The position numbers were made by a program, and so were the translations under genes. 6,986 bases of DNA from Acetobacteraceae bacterium. Its GTDB lineage: Bacteria; Pseudomonadota; Alphaproteobacteria; Acetobacterales; Acetobacteraceae. The notes below the pieces were generated by a model, which was not told the origin of the DNA, made no database searches, and was given only the letters and a program-made list of their open reading frames with translations. This document shows positions 5,064-6,986 of this stretch, one piece after another. The DNA is taken from positions 1 through 6,986 of the forward strand of contig DAHWNE010000403.1 of assembly GCA_027340195.1 (NCBI GenBank), read 5' to 3'. Positions within the stretch are counted from its first letter, which is position 1; every line of letters starts with the position of its first letter.

Positions 5064-5670
5064 CGCGGATGCCGCTGCCCTGGCGGCCCAGCATTGCGAG
5101 CAACTCACGCCGGGTCGCCGGGTCGGCGCGGAACGCGCCCAGCATCCGGCTGGTCACCATCGTCACGCCCGGCTTATGCACCCCGCGGGTGGTCATGCAC
5201 TGATGGGCCGCCTCGATGACCACCGCCACCCCGCGCGGGGCCAGCACTTCCTGGATGGTATTGGCGATCTGCGCGGTCAGCTTCTCCTGGATCTGGAAGC
5301 GCTTGGCATAGGCCTCCACCACCCGGGCGAGCTTGCTGATCCCCACCACCCGCCGGTGCGGCAGATAGGCCACATGGGCGCGCCCCAGGATCGGGGCCAT
5401 ATGATGCTCGCAGGTGCTTTCCAGGCGGATGTCGCGCAACAGCACGATCTCGTCGTAGCCCTCGGTCTCCTCGAACGTCCGTTCCAGCAGGGCGTGCGGG
5501 TCGGTGGAGTAGCCGGAAAAGAACTCCCGATACGCGCGGGCAACCCGCGCCGGCGTGTCGCGCAGCCCTTCGCGGCTGGGGTCGTCGCCAGCCCAGCGGA
5601 GCAGGGTGCGGATGGCATCCTCGGCCTGTTGCTGGGTGGGCGCGGCGGTCGGGCGTTCGATGATGTCCAC
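5056..5670 (-). CDS. folE: GTP cyclohydrolase I (FolE, type I)
   Basis: This enzyme converts GTP to 7,8-dihydroneopterin triphosphate, the first step of folate synthesis and, in some bacteria, of queuosine and biopterin synthesis. From the GTG at 5670 the product has 204 residues, close to family length. The zinc ligands are C87 and H90 in CEHH (87-90) and C158 in HQCM (156-159); H89 and H156 fit the catalytic histidines. GRAHVAYLP (97-105), [17 protein letters not shown] (110-126) and [10 protein letters not shown] (159-168) are FolE signatures. The GTG is preferred because AAGGA lies about 10 nt upstream and homology starts nearby; the frame stays open upstream to 5964 but has no ATG there, and the extra sequence is antisense to nothing recognisable and out of frame with apaG. 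It follows apaG on the same strand after 85 bp, so they may be co-transcribed. It converges with merA. Confidence 0.96.
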   Translation of the reverse strand: MDIIERPTAAPTQQQAEDAIRTLLRWAGDDPSREGLRDTPARVARAYREFFSGYSTDPHALLERTFEETEGYDEIVLLRDIRLESTCEHHMAPILGRAHVAYLPHRRVVGISKLARVVEAYAKRFQIQEKLTAQIANTIQEVLAPRGVAVVIEAAHQCMTTRGVHKPGVTMVTSRMLGAFRADPATRRELLAMLGRQGSGIREG

Positions 5671-5718
5671 GGGGCGGCGTTCCTTGGCGTTGGGCCGGCG
5701 GAATCGGCCCCTGCCGGC

Positions 5719-5746
5719 GATATGGCCCCGTTCCCGGGACCGGCAA
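5719..5746 (-). promoter_or_regulatory. Possible folE promoter in the apaG-folE gap
   Basis: On the minus strand TTGCCG (complement of 5741-5746) and CATATC (complement of 5719-5724) are 16 bp apart, just after the apaG stop. This could give folE its own transcript in addition to read-through from apaG. Both elements are only partial matches. Confidence 0.25.
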
Positions 5747-5755
5747 GACGGAAAA

Positions 5756-6160
5756 TCAGTGGACGCCGCCGGCCTGGTGCGGGCTGTCCAGGCTGAACGC
5801 CGGGATCGCCACATCCAGCGCCTCGCCCGATCCGGGATCGACCATGTGGTAGGTGCCGGCCATGAAGCCGGACGGGGTCTCCAGCGGCGTGCCGGAGGTG
5901 TATTCGAAGCTCTCGCCGGGTTCGAGCAGCGGTTGCTCGCCCACCACGCCGGCGCCGTGGACACGCTGAACCCGGCCGCGGGCGTCGGTGATCAGCCAGG
6001 TGCGGCGCAACAGCCGCAGCGGGCGCGCGCCCTCGTTGGCGATGCGCACCCGATACGCCCAGACGAAATGGCTCTGATCCGGCTCGGACTGGTCTTCCAG
6101 GTAGAACGAACGGACGCTGACCCTGACGCCCTCGGTGACGGCGGTGTATTCCTCGGCCAT
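5756..6160 (-). CDS. apaG: ApaG (DUF525) protein
   Basis: The product has 134 residues from the ATG at 6160, typical for ApaG. ApaG proteins have a single fibronectin III-like beta-sandwich. The name comes from the E. coli apaGH locus and from Salmonella corD, linked to Co2+ resistance and Mg2+ efflux; the biochemical role is unsettled. Family landmarks are [12 protein letters not shown] (13-24), [13 protein letters not shown] (31-43), [13 protein letters not shown] (50-62), [20 protein letters not shown] (71-90) and MAGTYHM (99-105). The open frame continues upstream to a GTG at 6229, but that adds residues not seen in the family, so I chose the ATG. There is no Shine-Dalgarno before it, and a TTGACA element sits about 30 bp upstream, so the mRNA may be leaderless. 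folE follows downstream. The start codon overlaps a possible start of the divergent methyltransferase gene. Confidence 0.96.
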   Translation of the reverse strand: MAEEYTAVTEGVRVSVRSFYLEDQSEPDQSHFVWAYRVRIANEGARPLRLLRRTWLITDARGRVQRVHGAGVVGEQPLLEPGESFEYTSGTPLETPSGFMAGTYHMVDPGSGEALDVAIPAFSLDSPHQAGGVH

Positions 6161-6167
6161 GAGCGGA

Positions 6168-6195
6168 CCGTTATCCGAGGCGGGCGCGGTGTCAA
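6168..6195 (-). promoter_or_regulatory. Candidate apaG promoter giving a (near-)leaderless mRNA
   Basis: On the minus strand a perfect TTGACA (complement of 6190-6195) is followed by the AT-rich GGATAACGG. A -10 of TAACGG (complement of 6168-6173) gives a 16-bp spacer and would put the start at about 6160-6161, on the ATG itself. GATAAC (complement of 6170-6175) matches better but leaves only 14 bp. Either choice leaves almost no leader. Confidence 0.42.
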
Positions 6196-6929
6196 TGCGG
6201 CCGGCCGGGTTTGCCGTCACCGAGGGCACGCTGCTGGGCGGGCGGGTGCGCTACGCGCAGCCGGCGCGCGGGTTCCGCTCCGGGATCGAGCCGGTGCTAC
6301 TGGCCGCGTTCGTTCCGGCGCGCGACGGGGACCGGGTACTGGAAGCGGGCAGCGGCGCCGGAGCCGGGCTGCTGTGTCTGGCCGCCCGCGTTCCCGGGGT
6401 GATCGGCGTCGGCGTGGAACGCGAGCCGACGCTGGCGGCGCTCGCCGCCGCCAACGCGGCGGCCAACGGGTATCATCGCCTGACGTTCCATGTGGCCGAC
6501 CTGCTGGCCAACGGCCTGGAAGGCCCGTTCGACCACGCCATGGCCAACCCGCCCTACCATCGCGCGGGCGGCACCGTCTCGAGCGATGCCGCGCGCGAGA
6601 CGGCCAAGCGCGCCGCCCCCGGAGGACTCGGCGCCTGGGCCAAGGCGCTGGCGCGGCAGCTGCGCCCGCGAGGCAGTGTCAGCATGATTCTCTCAGCCCC
6701 CGGCGTCCCGGAAGCACTTGAGGCGCTGACCCAAGCCGGTATCGGCAGCCTGACCTTGCTGCCGCTATGGCCGCGAGCCGGCACCGCGGCGCGACTGGTG
6801 CTGCTGCGCGGCATCCGTGGCGGACGCGCGGCCTTCACCCTGCACCCCGGCCTGATCCTGCACCGCCCCGACGGTCGCTTCACCGAAGCCACGGAAGCGG
6901 CTCTCTGGGGTGCGGCGGCGGTGGGGTGA
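6195..6929 (+). CDS. Class I SAM-dependent methyltransferase, TrmN6/YfiC-like
   Basis: The product has 244 residues from the ATG at 6195. The Rossmann SAM-binding motif I is VLEAGSGAGAG (48-58), the acidic residue of motif II is E75 (GVGVERE), D102 lies in VADLL, and the catalytic NPPY is at 118-121. NPPY marks methylation of a planar nitrogen, such as adenine N6 or glutamine. TLLGGRVRYAQP (12-23) and GFRSGIEPVLLAA (26-38) resemble alphaproteobacterial proteins annotated as tRNA1(Val) (adenine-37)-N6-methyltransferases (COG4123). Substrate is inferred, not shown. The start is uncertain: ATG 6159 would add 12 residues but overlaps the apaG start codon and has no ribosome-binding site; GTG 6135 is further inside apaG. 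At 6195 GAGG lies 14 nt upstream, which is far. It diverges from apaG, and a palindromic repeat begins 9 bp after its stop. Confidence 0.88.
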   Translation: MRPAGFAVTEGTLLGGRVRYAQPARGFRSGIEPVLLAAFVPARDGDRVLEAGSGAGAGLLCLAARVPGVIGVGVEREPTLAALAAANAAANGYHRLTFHVADLLANGLEGPFDHAMANPPYHRAGGTVSSDAARETAKRAAPGGLGAWAKALARQLRPRGSVSMILSAPGVPEALEALTQAGIGSLTLLPLWPRAGTAARLVLLRGIRGGRAAFTLHPGLILHRPDGRFTEATEAALWGAAAVG

Positions 6930-6938
6930 TGGGAAAGG

Positions 6939-6986
6939 CCAGAGGGGCGCTGCCCCTCTGGACACCCCGCCAGGGGACAAGTCCCC
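6939..6986. repeat. Tandem-hairpin palindromic repeat (REP/BIME-like), cut by the window end
   Basis: The first hairpin is a perfect 10-bp stem, CCAGAGGGGC (6939-6948) with GCCCCTCTGG (6952-6961), around a GCT loop. The second is GGGGAC (6973-6978) with GTCCCC (6981-6986) around AA; its arm probably extends beyond the window, because CCAG precedes the left arm's GGG run. They are joined by ACACCCCGC. There is no T-run. The pattern resembles dispersed intergenic palindromes I recall from Acetobacteraceae genomes, and it may also end the methyltransferase transcript. Confidence 0.75.

Noticed and set aside
5671..5964. A 302-residue N-terminally extended FolE
   Set aside because: The extra 98 codons overlap apaG in another frame and are Arg/Ser/Pro-rich; FolE proteins are about 180-220 residues, and GTG 5670 has a ribosome-binding site.
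5555..6721. A 388-codon plus-strand frame across folE, apaG and the methyltransferase
   Set aside because: It crosses three supported genes in a shadow frame, and the product is low-complexity Arg-rich sequence with no family resemblance.

Overview
The window is GC-rich, tightly packed bacterial chromosome. It most likely comes from an alphaproteobacterium, and I would guess the Acetobacteraceae or a near relative. Four things support this: rpsT lies next to dnaA, a common alphaproteobacterial order; the DnaA carries alphaproteobacterial-style motifs; an LPS heptose gene marks a Gram-negative; and a tandem-hairpin repeat at the right edge resembles dispersed palindromes I associate with Acetobacteraceae. 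The family call is inference, because there is no rRNA or other decisive marker.

Left block (1-2249, + strand): the last 54 codons of a heptose-1-phosphate adenylyltransferase (HldE/RfaE2), then rpsT (ribosomal protein S20), a 335-bp gene-free region, and dnaA (replication initiator). The gene-free region holds a hairpin just after rpsT, a nested hairpin with a T-run that looks like an intrinsic terminator, an imperfect 15-bp direct repeat around it, four GANTC sites and a possible dnaA promoter. I see no convincing DnaA-box cluster, so I do not call oriC.

Middle block (2250-5019): a compact mercury-resistance module. merR is on the - strand and ends exactly where dnaA ends. merT, merP and merA run on the + strand. 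A MerR-type operator/promoter with a long spacer and a dyad lies between merR and merT. MerP would bind Hg(II) in the periplasm, MerT would carry it across the inner membrane, and MerA would reduce it to Hg(0) with NADPH. merR probably starts at an internal GTG with a good ribosome-binding site, not at the upstream ATG, which lies inside the operator. MerA lacks the N-terminal heavy-metal-binding domain but keeps a Cys-Cys pair near its N-terminus. No transposase or transposon ends are visible.

Right block (5056-6929): folE (GTP cyclohydrolase I) and apaG lie on the - strand, with apaG upstream and the order apaG-folE. A class I methyltransferase of the TrmN6 type (NPPY motif) diverges on the + strand. 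The apaG start lacks a Shine-Dalgarno sequence and sits just downstream of a TTGACA element, so a leaderless or near-leaderless mRNA is possible. The window ends in a two-hairpin palindromic repeat cut off by the window edge.

Most of the window is ordinary core genome. The accessory part is the mer module. The less explained items are the dnaA upstream architecture, the start-codon arrangement of apaG and the methyltransferase, and the terminal palindromic repeat. I see no clear evidence of an undescribed multi-gene system.
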